Below, in pieces: positions 23,341-34,975 of a stretch of DNA of 64,000 nucleotides; positions within the stretch are counted from its first letter, which is position 1, and the number at the start of each line of letters is the position of its first letter. Location: positions 22,418,726 to 22,482,725 of the forward strand of contig NW_004454180.1 of NCBI RefSeq assembly GCF_000283155.1, in the 5' to 3' direction. The position numbers were made by a program, and so were the translations under genes. The notes beneath the pieces were generated by a model, which saw only the letters and a list, made by a program, of their open reading frames with translations, was not told where the DNA came from and ran no database searches. Source of the stretch: Ceratotherium simum simum. Taxonomy: Eukaryota; Chordata; Mammalia; Perissodactyla; Rhinocerotidae.

Positions 23341-24089
23341 GCCGTTTTTCTTAGGAACACATAAAAGTCATTTTAATGCATTCATTTTGTAAAACAGTTT
23401 TAAGAATAGGATTATAAAATAAATGAAAATAAGAAATGATTTCATCAGGATATTCAATTACTGTCATACTATTAAAAAAGTGTTTTTTTAAAAAGTAGTG
23501 TTGGGGAGGTCGGGAGGGATAAAATCAAATGAAGCCCAAAATTATGATTTACTAGAATGTTTTAAGTATTTCATTTAAAAGTTAAATAAATACTGCAGAA
23601 TGAGTAATGATTTATATCTGACTCAAAAACAATATTTGGATTATTTAAAAAATATTCCATTTCATTTGGCAAAATATTGATTTGCTCTGATTTCAAATGT
23701 CGTAGATTTTTATAGCCCTGTGCACTTACTTGGCAGTTTCAAGTTAGAGTTCTATAACATTAGTTAATTTCTCAGATCCTGGCTTAAGTGACAAGATCAT
23801 ATAGTCTTATGACAGTAGAAAAATTTACATTTCTGTAATCTCATTTCTTTGGACTCTAATTTTTAATTTACATGTTGTAAGGGACTTGGCTGAAGCCACA
23901 TTCAACTTTGCTAATGAATTACTGATGCTGTTATCAAATAAATCATGAAAATAATATTTGAAGCAAAATGTCCGATAATAAATAGCTTCAATCATTTTGG
24001 CAGCAAACATTTATGTGATAGACATGATACATTCATTATGAATATTGATCAAAGAAAATCCATAAAACTTTGTCAGAAGTTTTCATTAA
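23341..24089. other. Unassigned AT-rich sequence
   Basis: Nothing recognised. Confidence 0.45.
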
Positions 24090-24361
24090 TATGAAATCAT
24101 TCTGATTTTTTGGTATAGTGAAATATAACCTATACGTAGAAATGTGCATAAAACAAATATTTAGCAAAATTATTTCACAAAACGAGGACTCATATAACCA
24201 CCGCTTGAGACAATAAATGGAACATTTGTCAGCATCTTAAATTTTCCAATTGCCCAATAGAGAAAGGAAACATTCTCTTTCCTCTCTAAAGATAATCACT
24301 ATTCTGAAATTTATAGTAATTACTTCTTTGTTTTCCTATATATTTTTGTATGTGTATGTGT
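24090..24361 (-). mobile_element. Old L1 (segment 1 of 3), minus
   Basis: Antisense old-L1 3' region: 'gtgaaatataacctatacgt', 'catataaccaccgcttgaga', 'aataaatggaacatttgtca', 'gataatcactattctg'. Continues after the inserted ERE. Confidence 0.7.
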
Positions 24362-24597
24362 GTGAGGAAGATCAGCCGTGAGCTAACATCTGCTAATCCT
24401 CCTCTTTTTTTTGCTAAGGAAGACTGGCCCTGGGCTGACATCTGTACCCATCTTCCTCCACTTTATATGGGACGCCGCCACAGCATGGCCTGCCAAGCAG
24501 TGCGTTGGCGCACGCCGGAGATCTGAACCGACGAACCCCGCGGGCCGCTGCAGCGGGGCGCGCGCGCTTAACCGCTTATGCCACCGGGCCAGCCCCT
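24362..24597 (-). mobile_element. ERE SINE, minus, CpG-rich, inserted in L1
   Basis: Full ERE with two tail modules. On the minus strand the head reads GGGGCTGGCCCGGTGGCATA. The GC-rich middle (24500-24572) keeps many CpGs, which suggests a fairly young copy. It interrupts the L1 whose halves lie on both sides. A TSD near 'tttttgtatgt' is suggestive but not exact. ORFs 24383-24628 and 24411-24650 are SINE translations. Confidence 0.93.
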
Positions 24598-25046
24598 GTT
24601 TTTCTGTATGTTTTAACAACATATACATGTTGATAAACAGTATGGTTTAGTTTTGACTGTATTTGTGTTATACATAAGGAAAATTACAATAATACATGTA
24701 TTCTTTTGTGACAAGCTTCTGTCACTCAAAATTATGTTTTGAAGACTCAGCCATGTTTTTGCATGTAGTTGTTGTTCATTAATTCTCATTGCCTGGTATG
24801 CCTTTTATGAATTTAAGGCATTTTATCACTTGTACTTCTGATAGGCAGTTGGGTTCATGGCTTATGCAGATTGTGACTTGATCAGTAATGCTGCTAACAA
24901 CACATTTCTACATGTCTCCCCATGCACATACAGACACATTTCTCTAGGGAATATACCTAAGAGTATAATTGTGGGATCATGGTGTATGCCTACTGTACTG
25001 AAATACAATTTTGATTCTAACCACCTGAAGTTAGTGCAAACCCTAC
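24598..25046 (-). mobile_element. Old L1 (segment 2 of 3), minus
   Basis: 'tattcttttgtgacaagctt', 'gactcagccatgtttttgca', 'cagtaatgctgctaacaac', 'agggaatatacctaagagt' and 'gtgggatcatggtgtatgc' are the antisense of the L1 ORF2 C-terminal / 3' region, collinear with segment 1. Confidence 0.8.
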
Positions 25047-25730
25047 ATGTTAAGGGCATGGGCCCCAATAAATAGTGCCACTGCTTCAGATGCCAGGCAC
25101 AAGTTCAGGGTTCCCAAAGCCTCCTACATTTCTGACCAACTGACTACAAGTCCAGAGGGGTTTCTACAACTCTACTCAGGTTTGAATATTCACTAAAACA
25201 TCTCACAAAACTCAGGAAAGTTTTGTGCTTATAATTACAGATTTATAGTAATGGATACAAATCAGGATCAGTCAAATGAAGAGATGAATAGGATAGGGTA
25301 TGGAAGCCTCCCAATTTTAGAGCTTCTGTGCCATCTCCCCATGGAATCAAAGCGTATCACCCTCCCAAGTTCACTGATGCATTCACCAACCAGGAATTTC
25401 CATCAAACTTCAGTGTTCACAGTTTTTATTGGGGGTTTTATTTCTATGCAACATGGATTGAATCATTGGCCACATGACTGAACTCGATCTCCAGCCCTCC
25501 TCCCTTCCATGGAGATTGGGCTGGCTCAAAGCCCCAACCCTCGAACCATATGGTTGGTCTTTCTGGTGACCAGCCCCATCCTAAATTGTCTGGTGAGCAT
25601 AAACTCAGGTTTGATCCAAGGGACTCATGAATAATGAAGACCTCCCATCACTTGGGAAATTCCCAGGACTTTAGAAGCTCTGTGCCAAGAACTCGGAACA
25701 AAGACCAAAAACATTCTTTATTATTCAACA
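25047..25730 (-). mobile_element. Solo LTR (endogenous retrovirus type), minus
   Basis: A 684-bp block splits the L1 cleanly. Read on the minus strand it starts TGTTGAATAATAAAG and ends CCTTAACA, the TG...CA form of an LTR. Its internal text ('cagagcttctaaagtcctgg', 'ctcaggtttgatccaaggg' on opposite strands) belongs to a common mammalian ERV LTR that I cannot name safely. Possible 5-bp duplication CCTAC/CTTAC with one mismatch. No internal gag/pol/env sequence, so a solo LTR. The 76-codon ORF 25251-25481 is not a gene. Confidence 0.65.
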
Positions 25731-27080
25731 CTTACCTTTAAATTTTCTAAATAATATCAACCTATTATTGAAAGTGGTTAACCAAATCGCCCTTCCACAA
25801 GCTTTTTATGAGTCCCTATCTCTGCACATACCAAAATTTGTTATTGCTTTTTCTTTTCTTTTTTTAAATTTCCACTCTGGTTCATTCACAAAGGCATCAA
25901 TTATGGTTTTAGTTTATATTTTTCTATTTAATAATGAAGTTATACACCTTTACATGCATTTAATGACTCCTTGGATATCTTCTTTCATCTTTTGTGAAAA
26001 ACTGCTCAAGTTTTTTGCCCATATTTCTACTGAGATTTCTATCTTATTTTTTATTGATTTGTAGGCTTTATATATTGATTATATATTATATGATTTATAT
26101 ATTCTGGATATAAATTCTCTGTAAGTTTTATGTGTTCCAAATATATTTGCCAGTTCTGAGTGCTGAATTTACCACTATCTTTAGTTGAACAAAAGTTCTA
26201 ATTTCAATATAGTCAAATTTATTAATTTTTTTCTTTTTGTGCTTTTTGTGATCTGTTTAAAGGTACGTTTTCCTACTCTTCAGAGATGAAGACATTCCCT
26301 TATAATTTTATCTAGAAACATTTTTTGTTTTACATTTCACTTTACTTTTCATAGTAATTCATATGGAAATAACTTTACATGGTTAGAAATATGGTCGTGA
26401 TATTTTAATATAGAGAAAAACAATTACCAGTTCAGTCATTCACTGAAAGGACCCCGTTTCCTCACATTCATGCAGCACTAACTTTTGTGATAAATCAAGT
26501 GTCATATATGTGTTGGCTCGTTTCTGGGCACTATTTTCTGTTCCATTGATCATTTTACCAACACTTGGACCAATGCACTATGTCTTAATTACCATAATTT
26601 TATACTGTCTTGATAGTTAGCAGGGAAAATTATCTTATCTTTCACATTTTGAAGATTGTCTTGGACATTGCTGACTTCCTACATGTCAATATAAATTTTA
26701 GAATCAGCAAGTTAAATTTGGCACACACATATACACACACACAAGCACACACAAAGCATTTTGAGATCTTTAGGAATTTGGGAAAAAATTGACAGCTTTA
26801 CATTATTATTAAGTCTTCCTGAATATGAAAATGGGATACTCTCTGTTCTTAACTTGAAAGGATCCTCACTATCCCATTGGAAATCTGAGGTGTTCAGAAG
26901 ATTTTTTAAAAATTTTCAAGCTTTTGCAAATGTTTTCAGCAGGAGGATAGGTCTGAATTATTTAACCTCCCATTACTTATAGCAAAAGTCCCAAATCTGG
27001 TTTTATGTATTTTTTTAGATTTTAAATATATTTTATACTTTTCTGTCTACTCCATTTTTTAAAATTTCACGTTGTTGAAT
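25731..27080 (-). mobile_element. Old L1 (segment 3 of 3), ORF2, minus
   Basis: Antisense L1 ORF2 in order: 'ttctttcatcttttgtgaaa', 'tatattctggatataaattc', 'gttccattgatcattttacc', 'aatataaattttagaatcag', 'attattaagtcttcctgaa'. This is the reverse-transcriptase-to-C-terminus span of ORF2, with a (CA)n tract at 26720-26756. Many frameshifts; the plus-strand ORFs here are shadows. Confidence 0.85.
26720..26756. repeat. Interrupted (CA)n microsatellite inside L1
   Basis: CACACA units with AT and AG interruptions, located where L1 ORF2 normally reads an A/T-rich stretch. Confidence 0.85.
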
Positions 27081-30000
27081 AAAAATGAATCTGGACTTAG
27101 AGACTTTAGAAGTAAGACGATTGTAATAGGGAAAATGCTCTATGAGAAATATGCAAGTGTCTCAAAATCAAACAGGAAAGCCTTTTCTCTTATAAGTAGG
27201 GAGAGGTAGGCGATGCTTTAGAAGAAACTTTTATCGGGGAGGTTGGATAAGCAAGGGGAACATGGCTGGTGGGTGCCTGAGAGAAAAAGCGGCTCCTTGT
27301 GGTTAGTCAATGCTTAGGATAAGCTGATTAGGGGACACATTCTACTTTTTAGTGCTTGCCGAGTGCTCCGGGGCAAGCAGAGTTCAGCAACCTGTACTGA
27401 GTAGAAAAGCCTGACTAAGGTTCTGTCAAGACAAAGCAGAAAGTAAAATATGGGCAATTGTCAATACTTGGTCAATGTCTATCTATCTTTCTAATTCTTC
27501 ATGAAAATTTTTCATAACTATTCTCCTCTTATGGCATACTGACTTACTATTAAACTATCACAGAAGGTTTTCGATAACACAGTTCAGGCAACATCCTGGG
27601 TGCAGTGGAAGGCATGGGTAGGCACTCTTCTCTTGCAAACGGCTTTTGTGTTTCATAGGGAGAATACATCTGAGTATATCCAGAGTGGACAATGGGGTGG
27701 GAGGCGTAAGAAGAAGTTGTATCAATGGTTCCAGAGAATAGCCTCAGAACAAAAGGATTGGATAAGGTATATTCCTTACCATTTAGACATAGTTATGTCT
27801 CAAGTGCTTCACATGTTTGAAACCATTGTTCTATCAGTACACATGTAGGCTATGGAGTCACCAAGCAAGTAAAACAATTGAGTCCAATGCCCTTTGGTAA
27901 CAGAATTCCCAACAACTGGAGTATCAACAATTAATGGTTTTTACATTTGTGATAAAAAGGCAATTTAGAGAAAATTCCTTCCCATTGCTATTTGCTAGTA
28001 CTTTTTAAAATTTAATTCAATCCATATGTGATGAATTATCATCTTTCCATATATATTTGTTATCTTCAGTTATCTTCCTATAACAAAACAACGGATTAGT
28101 CTTCAAACAAACATCATTTTAAATAACTACGGTGAAATAGACTTTAGCATTTTCTTATGAATTGAGATTCTAATGAATTCCAATATTAGAAAATAATTGT
28201 TTGACAACATTAAGTGACTATTTTTTCCTAATTAATTACCAATTTATTAGATGTAGAAATTCAGAGAAAGGAAATAGCAAATAGCTACATGTTTATGGAT
28301 TGAGAAACCATATGGTTGGTGGAGTTACCAAACAAGAGAGAACATTGGAGAAACATTGTTTTGGAAAGCCTAGTAAGATATTACAATTATAGATTTAGGA
28401 CTCAAAAGAGTGTAAAGGAAGTTAAACAATGGAAAGGATGATATTGGCCAGGGAGCATAAGTAGCCATAGGCGTAAGAGTAGAAGAAGAGAACAAATAAT
28501 GCTCTAGGAAACACTCAAATGTCAGGACACAGAAGACTTTGAAAGAAACTGAGCCAAAGTTTAAATCAGAAGGGGAATTTTGGTTACAATAGACCCAAAG
28601 AAGATGAGGGCATCAATGATCAAAAAAGGTCAGAAGATAGAGCAAGGACAGGTAAAATAAGCGTCATCATATTGAAATCCCGTAATGTCAAGATCCTAAA
28701 GGTAAGAAAGATTTTGCTCGCATTTGTGGCCAGACTATTATGAAAATGACCCAAAATTTAAAAATATTTAACACCCACTTGTTAGAACCCTGATCTTACA
28801 TGAAGAGATCAATACAGAAGTTCTTAAGGAAAATGAAACTGAAAAAGGTGAGTGAATTTTTATTAAGTGTGTATTGACCTATTTTGGGTGTATTTGAGTA
28901 TCTGAGTCAACCTAAAACATAAAGTGCTTTGATAGTTGAGTAAGTTATTTAGTAATGTTTCATTTGTCTCCCATGAGATCATATATATTCAAGGATTGTC
29001 CTTGATTGCATGTGAGTATTTGTGCACCAAACTGAACACAATGCAGCAATAATAATACTTTTTCTAAAACTTTTATAAATCACCTATATTTTTCCTTACT
29101 GAAATAATAAAAGACCAAAGCATTCAAAAGAAGGCCTTTCTCCAATTAAAACAAGGTCATGAATATGAATTTCACATTCTGTTGTGAGTAGTAAGTTGGA
29201 GAAAAAAAATGTTAAGGCCAAGTCATCCCTTTTTTCACACTTGAGCGATCCCAATCATCAGTGTCCTTTCGATTGTAATTGATATCTTTCTGATTATCAT
29301 GAGGAACGTGGGAAGCAAAAAGCTAGATGACATAAGTCATAGTTTAATAATATATTATGCCCACTGGGGTTATATTTTTCAGGGTTGTTTTTCAAAGAGA
29401 CACCTATCTTTTTCCTGGAGTTACCTCTAGGTTCACTGTCACTGAGTGAAGAGACACCCTATGTGTGCGGTCAGTCATTAACATTCCATCTCTAATTTCA
29501 GATGTCTGTAACATAGGTCAAAGAGCCATTACATGTGAGGTCAGAGAGTGTTACGACAAAAGCTAGCCCAAAACAGACCTTGGTTGGAAATCTTGTCATC
29601 AATTTTGAATGACATTTCTAACTGAAACACGGAGAACTCACATCGATTCTCTCGTGAAGGTTCTTTTGACTCAATTTCTAGCAGGAAGCTCTGGTCTACA
29701 GTGGGGCTTGTTTGAAAACCCCTTCATCTCAGCTACGATATATTATTTAAAAATGTCAAACCTGTTTTGCTGTTTCTGGAATCTAAATGATTCAGGACGA
29801 ACTGCTTATATATACACAGAATCATTTCTTAATAATTTTTTTAAATTATGCATTGTGACCCTGCCAGAAAGAAAATGGATGGCCTTTGCTCTGTGTAGTG
29901 CATTGTTCTTCTCTTTCTACCTTCTCTTCATCATGATGTCATAGTTACATTGCTGTATGTTTTCACTTCCATCTTGAAATTTCAAAGAAAATGAAATGGC

Positions 30001-31340
30001 TTAATAAATAATGATAATGAAAATAATATTAGCTAAATTTTTTTATCTCAAAAGAGATTATTTTTTCTTTTTTAGTCATTTTAACAGTCCAAACCTGCAA
30101 CAGATTGTGGAGTTATTAAGGGGGAGAAAAATCTGCAATTGCTACATTTTTCTGACCTCGGGTTCCCCTCCAGTGATTCTATTCACTTCTTGTAAGACAT
30201 TGGACCTTGGTGATCTGTAGGATCAATTTGCTTTAAGACTAAACCAGAACTATCCCAGAAGCCTCAACATCTTTAAGAAAAGTATATCAACTGGATCATA
30301 ACTACTCTTTCCACTGTCTAATTATTATAATTATTTATGAATACTGAAGTTCCCAACTCAGATATCTAACAAATCCCTATTATAAACAGGAGTCTAAGAA
30401 TATTTTTAAATGAACAAAATACAGATTATCACCAGATGGTTCTGTCCAAAAGACAATATCACACTTAGTCTTGAGGAATAAGGGCCCCTCACATAGTCCT
30501 ACACTTCAAATGGCCCCTGTATATTACACACAGAAACACACACATACACACCTCATCTACTAAGGTGCACATAGGTACCCTCGTCACTTGGGCTATGACA
30601 CTTAGTACTTAGAGCAAACAGAAGCCCTAGACATCTGTTCTTAGAGGCACAGTACAGGCATCAGGGAACCACTTCTCCACGTCTCTGACCCAATAGCCTC
30701 AAAATTAAAGGTGTCTGCGTGTCAATGGCCTTTAGTTTTGTGAGTTGCTCCACTGCTGCAGAGACAGACACTGCTTCAGATCAGGAGAAATGTCTCTGTA
30801 GCAGATTCACTAAGGTCACAGAACAAAATAAATAGTAAATACAAAAATAGAATCCAGAAAAACAAAATCTGAAATTTTAAAATTAACAGAAACCATCCAA
30901 GAGGTCATCCACTTAAATTTTTGAATGTATTATGTTTAAAACATAGTATATATTCATATGTTCATAGCATATGTTTAAACATATGTTCAAAAACATAATG
31001 GGGAACAAAAAAAGTGCCCAAATTCACATACATACACACACACAATTACTAAAAATGGAGAATAAGAAATGCTGAATAAACAGAAAACAACAAATAATTA
31101 AACAAAGCCTAGTAAATACCAATATAGGAATTGACACGATATTCATAAAATAATATTTGTTTAATATTTAGCGAATAGTAATCTGTTTTGCATGGCACTA
31201 AAATACATGTTTATAGAAAATTACAGAATTTTTATAGAAATTTTATAGATAATTTCTAAGCTAAGTAAAACTAATCTGAAATTTGACTCTAGAACGGCTA
31301 AATACATAAGACGACTACAGAACTTAGTTAATAAAAAATT
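27081..31340. other. Long unassigned AT-rich stretch
   Basis: About 4.2 kb in which I recognise no repeat family with confidence. 27120-27480 looks LTR-like in composition but has no matching ends. ORFs at 27600-27848 and 29609-29944 (111 codons, hydrophobic C-terminus) have no domain or start context worth a call. A cluster of AT palindromes lies at 30931-30989. Confidence 0.45.
30931..30989. repeat. Cluster of AT-rich palindromes
   Basis: CATATGTTTAAACATATG (30968-30985) is a perfect 18-bp palindrome. TATGTTTAAAACATA (30931-30945) has perfect 7-bp arms around one base. CATATGTTCA is repeated directly at 30955-30964 and 30980-30989. Confidence 0.85.
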
Positions 31341-31347
31341 AAGAACA

Positions 31348-31489
31348 GAGCCAGCCCTGGTGGCCTAGTGTTTAAGTTTAGCGTGCTCAGCTTTGGTGGC
31401 CCAGGTTCGGTTCCTGGGTGCAGACCTACCACACTCTGTTAGCAGCCATGCTGTGCTGGTGGCCTACAAACTGAAAAAAAAAAATAGAG
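31348..31489 (+). mobile_element. ERE SINE (outer copy, 5' part), plus
   Basis: Starts GAGCCAGCCCTGGTGGCCTA after the TSD AAGAACA (31341-31347). The element breaks at its A-rich stretch, where another ERE is inserted, and resumes at 31851. Together the two parts form one older ERE. Confidence 0.9.
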
Positions 31490-31838
31490 GGGGCCGGCCC
31501 CATGGCATAGCCGTTAAGTGCACACGCTCCGCTGCTGGCAGCCAGGGGTTCAGACCCCAGGTGCGCACCCACACACCGCTTGTCAGGCCATGCTGTGGTG
31601 GCGTCCCACATACAGTGGAGGAAGATGAGCATGGATGTTAGCTCAGGGCCAGTCTTCCTCAGCAAAAAGAGGAGGATTGGTATGGATGTTAGCTCAGGGC
31701 TGATCTTCCATACAAAAAATAAAAAATAAANNNNNNNNNNNNNNNNNNNNNNNNNNNNNNNNNNNNNNNNNNNNNNNNNNNNNNNNNNNNNNNNNNNNNN
31801 NNNNNNNNNNNNNNNNNNNNNNNNNNNNNNAAAAAAAT
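31490..31838 (+). mobile_element. ERE SINE (inner nested copy), plus; contains the N gap
   Basis: Head GGGGCCGGCCCCATGGCATA, two 'gttagctcaggg...gatcttcc' tail modules and an A-rich tail that enters the gap at 31731. A perfect 12-bp TSD AAAAAAATAGAG (31478-31489 and 31839-31850) shows it jumped into the outer ERE. Visible element sequence ends in A-rich repeats on both sides of the gap. Confidence 0.92.
31731..31830. other. Assembly gap, exactly 100 N
   Basis: One hundred N, the usual placeholder for a gap of unknown size. It sits in the A-rich tail of the inner ERE, where sequencing and assembly often fail. The reading frame across it (31689-31895) is meaningless. Confidence 0.98.
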
Positions 31839-31850
31839 AAAAAAATAGAG

Positions 31851-31907
31851 GAAGATTGGCACAGATATTATCTCAGGGCAAATCTTCCTTAGCAAAAAAA
31901 AAAAAAA
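31851..31907 (+). mobile_element. ERE SINE (outer copy, 3' part), plus
   Basis: 'gaagattggcacagatatta' through a poly-A tail, ending at the second copy of TSD AAGAACA (31908-31914). Completes the element begun at 31348. Confidence 0.9.
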
Positions 31908-31914
31908 AAGAACA

Positions 31915-32401
31915 AACGATTTTAATGTTTAATGATTAAACTGCAGTGGCCAGAATTCTTTAAAGGGTAACTGTGTGAGAGTAAAAAGTATTTTAACATT
32001 GTCTCTTCTTTTGCAAATTAAAAAAAAATCTATTTTCCAAAAATTTATAAATAAGCAAGTGAGGGTTAATTATATCTCCTTTTGAAATATAATCCTGAAA
32101 TTCTTGTTAAGCCCGGGGGGATAAAGCTGATTAGACTGTAAGATGGAAATGGATGTGATTCGTTGCTGCATATACCTTATAAAAGATAAGAGGAATGTAC
32201 TTGGCTTCTGAGCTAGTATAATACTACTAGCTTGTTGATAACTACTAGAACATTTTTGTCATTATTTAAATTTGTGAGTCTTCTATATAGTTACTTTAGA
32301 TACAATTCTTCATAAAAATTAGCTATAATACAACAAAAAGTGAATGGCTAGGTTTGGTCCTCTGGTTTTTAACATCTCTTTGAGTTACTAATACTTACAA
32401 A
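31915..32401. other. Unassigned sequence
   Basis: About 490 bp between EREs with nothing recognised. Confidence 0.45.
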
Positions 32402-32413
32402 ATAAAAATATGT

Positions 32414-32653
32414 AGGGGCCAGCCCAGTGGCACAAGCGGTTAAGTTCACGCGCTCTGCTGCGGCGGCCCGGGGTTCGCCGGTTTGGATCCCGGGCCCGCA
32501 CTGATGCACTGCTTGTCGAGCCATCCTGTGGCGGTGTCCCATATAAAGTAGAGGAAGATAGGCATGGATGTTAGCCCACAGCCAGTCTTCCTCAGAAGAA
32601 AGAGGAGGATTGGCATCAGATGTTAGCTCAGGGCTGATCTTCCTCACAAAAAT
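32414..32653 (+). mobile_element. ERE SINE, plus, CpG-rich
   Basis: Head GGGGCCAGCCCAGTGGCACA, GC-rich middle with retained CpGs (32450-32520), and two tail modules. Perfect 12-bp TSD ATAAAAATATGT at 32402-32413 and 32654-32665. The minus ORF 32369-32734 is a SINE translation. Confidence 0.95.
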
Positions 32654-32665
32654 ATAAAAATATGT

Positions 32666-34089
32666 GTACTGTAACAGTGTACATGAGTCTACAACTGTGC
32701 ATTCATGTAAATACTTGAAAAACTGTAGGAACAAAAAATATATTAGGAATAGAATTTGCTTACTTCAAGAAAATTTACCATGGCTTTCTCCTATTTGACT
32801 TCAAACCTAAACATATTAAAAAATATACACACAGATAAACTAGGTACAATGTAATTTTTATGTAATTTAACATATGAATATACATGTACTTTAATGAAAA
32901 AATTGAAGAAGTATTGCTGGTGATTGTTTTTGTAAATGGTTTTATGTGAAGTTTGCTGACTCAAGGACATAAGAATATTTTGTTTCATGTCACCAGAAAA
33001 GTAAATAAGATAATGATATATGCCACAAAATTATTTTTGTGAATGAAACTTGATTTAAGTTAGGGAGTACAAGAAGTAAAAGATTCTACATGAAAGCAAA
33101 AATCACAAGAATTTATGACTCCCTTTTCTGTATATGAGAATAAATTGGTCTGTTCAAACTGTACAGAATATTTTTCATATAAATGATAGCAGTGTGAATC
33201 AGTAATGGTTTTCTAGATAACTTATGCTTTGTATTGCAAATAGCCTGTATTTGTAGTGATTACGTATCAAGAGAAACGAACCAGAACATACACTGTTGGT
33301 AAATGTACGCTATTTATTAGTTTGGGCATAAATTCAATTTATTTGTCATATGGACTCACCAGAATATGCTTGGTTTATGCAAAGACTGCATTAGTGTGGA
33401 AGGGAAGCCAAATAGCTATGTTTCTCAGAATTTAAGTTTAGAATTAAAACTTTCTTCTGATCACGTGACCCATACTGAAATATAAAACTTTCTTACATCA
33501 AGTTTTCCTCACCATGAAAATCACAGGAATAAAATACTATAAAATAATCTGAATTTATTTTTGAAGGATGGTAATAGACTCATGTACTATGTAACTTTTA
33601 TCGCATACGCTAATCAATAAAAATTACTTTTAAAATGTCGTGCTTCTCTTCCCTCTTTATTTTCTTCTGGTACATGTGGCTTTCTTCACTATTTTTTAAA
33701 TCATCCTCAAATGTAATTCCTTAGAAGGATGGGCCATATCAAGAGGTGCCACTAAAGGATTCAAATCTCATTCCTATTAAATTAAAAGAATACTTTGAAG
33801 GGTTTTAAATCTTTTATACTGAGTAGGTTACAAATGAAGCAGATCATAAATCATTTAAATTACAACTATGAACATTACCTTTTAATTAATGTTCTAGAAA
33901 TTAGTTTATAAAGAGTATTTTATTTAAAAATAATCTCTTAAAGTCTATCAATAGAGTGTGGGAGGATTAGAATATGAGGAATAATATATTCACTATAATT
34001 AAAAATCAACTTTTAATTCAATTATGGATATTAATTGTAGATAACAAACCTCCATCTGCGTTTCAAATATTATCAGAAAATTTTGCTTC
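32666..34089. other. Unassigned AT-rich sequence
   Basis: No recognised repeat or gene in ~1.4 kb. Confidence 0.45.
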
Positions 34090-34975
34090 TGGCTTGACTG
34101 AGTAGCTCCTATCAAAACAACCTTCCTGAAGATTACAGCTAGAAATTTGGGGACAGAGGACCTACTTGAAGGCACCAGAGAGTAAAAAAAAAAAAAAGGC
34201 AGGCAGAAACTACAAGATAGTTAACTCTCGGAATAAGAGAATGGTACTTGGTAAAGAAAACTTACCCTGTAAGTTTTTTACGGCTTTTAGGCTGCGAGCG
34301 GGCCCAAGTCTGCAGCATTCGAGGCACTTAAAACTCTAACAGACAGCTCACAGTCACGCTGGCTTGAGGAACCAGGGGACAGAGTTTGGAATAACTACAG
34401 TTATAGGAAATAAAAGAGAAATCTCAAAAATGAGAAAGCCAGAGAGTGGGATCTCTCAAATGTGATAAACTTGAACCATGCATGAGTGAAGAAAATACCA
34501 AATAGCACAGAAAAAAGAACTCAACTGAGACTGAACTGGCACCTGTCACAAAGGAGATGAGTTTTGTAGTCTGATACCAGCCTGCTTAGGAAATGGATAT
34601 TCTTGAAAGACCATAACAGAATCCAGATTTTCTACAAATATATCATTCACAATGTCCAAGATACCATACAAAACTACTCAATGTACAGGAAAAAAAAGTC
34701 AAGAGAGCATGGCCCATTCCCAAGAGAAAAGACAATAGAGACCAACCCTTTGATAACATAGATGTTAGAAAAAGTTGACCAAGATTTTAAAGCAGCTACT
34801 ATAACAGTACTCCAATGTCATAAAGGGAAATATGCTTGTAATAAATGAAAATATAGGAAATCTCAGCAGAGAAATAGAAAGCTATTAAAAATGGGAATTC
34901 TAAAACTGAAAAATATAATACATGAAATATTAGCTAAATCAGAAAACACATAAACCCCAGATCCATCAAAGCACA
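34090..34975 (+). mobile_element. Old L1 or HAL1, 5' UTR and start of ORF1, plus
   Basis: 5' UTR-type text (34100-34600) leads into an ORF1-like part: 'gaaaagacaatagagaccaa', 'gattttaaagcagctactat', 'ggaaatctcagcagagaaat', 'ggaattctaaaactgaaaaa'. It stops inside ORF1 with no ORF2 or 3' UTR following. Could belong to L1M or HAL1. Stops and frameshifts throughout. Confidence 0.65.

Noticed and set aside
27120..27480. LTR-like block
   Set aside because: Composition suggested an LTR but no TG/CA ends, TSD or family text was found.
29609..29944. 111-codon ORF with hydrophobic C-terminus
   Set aside because: Hydrophobicity comes from T-rich DNA; no domain or conserved context.
31689..31895. ORF crossing the N gap
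   Set aside because: The frame spans 100 unknown bases inside a SINE; no meaning.
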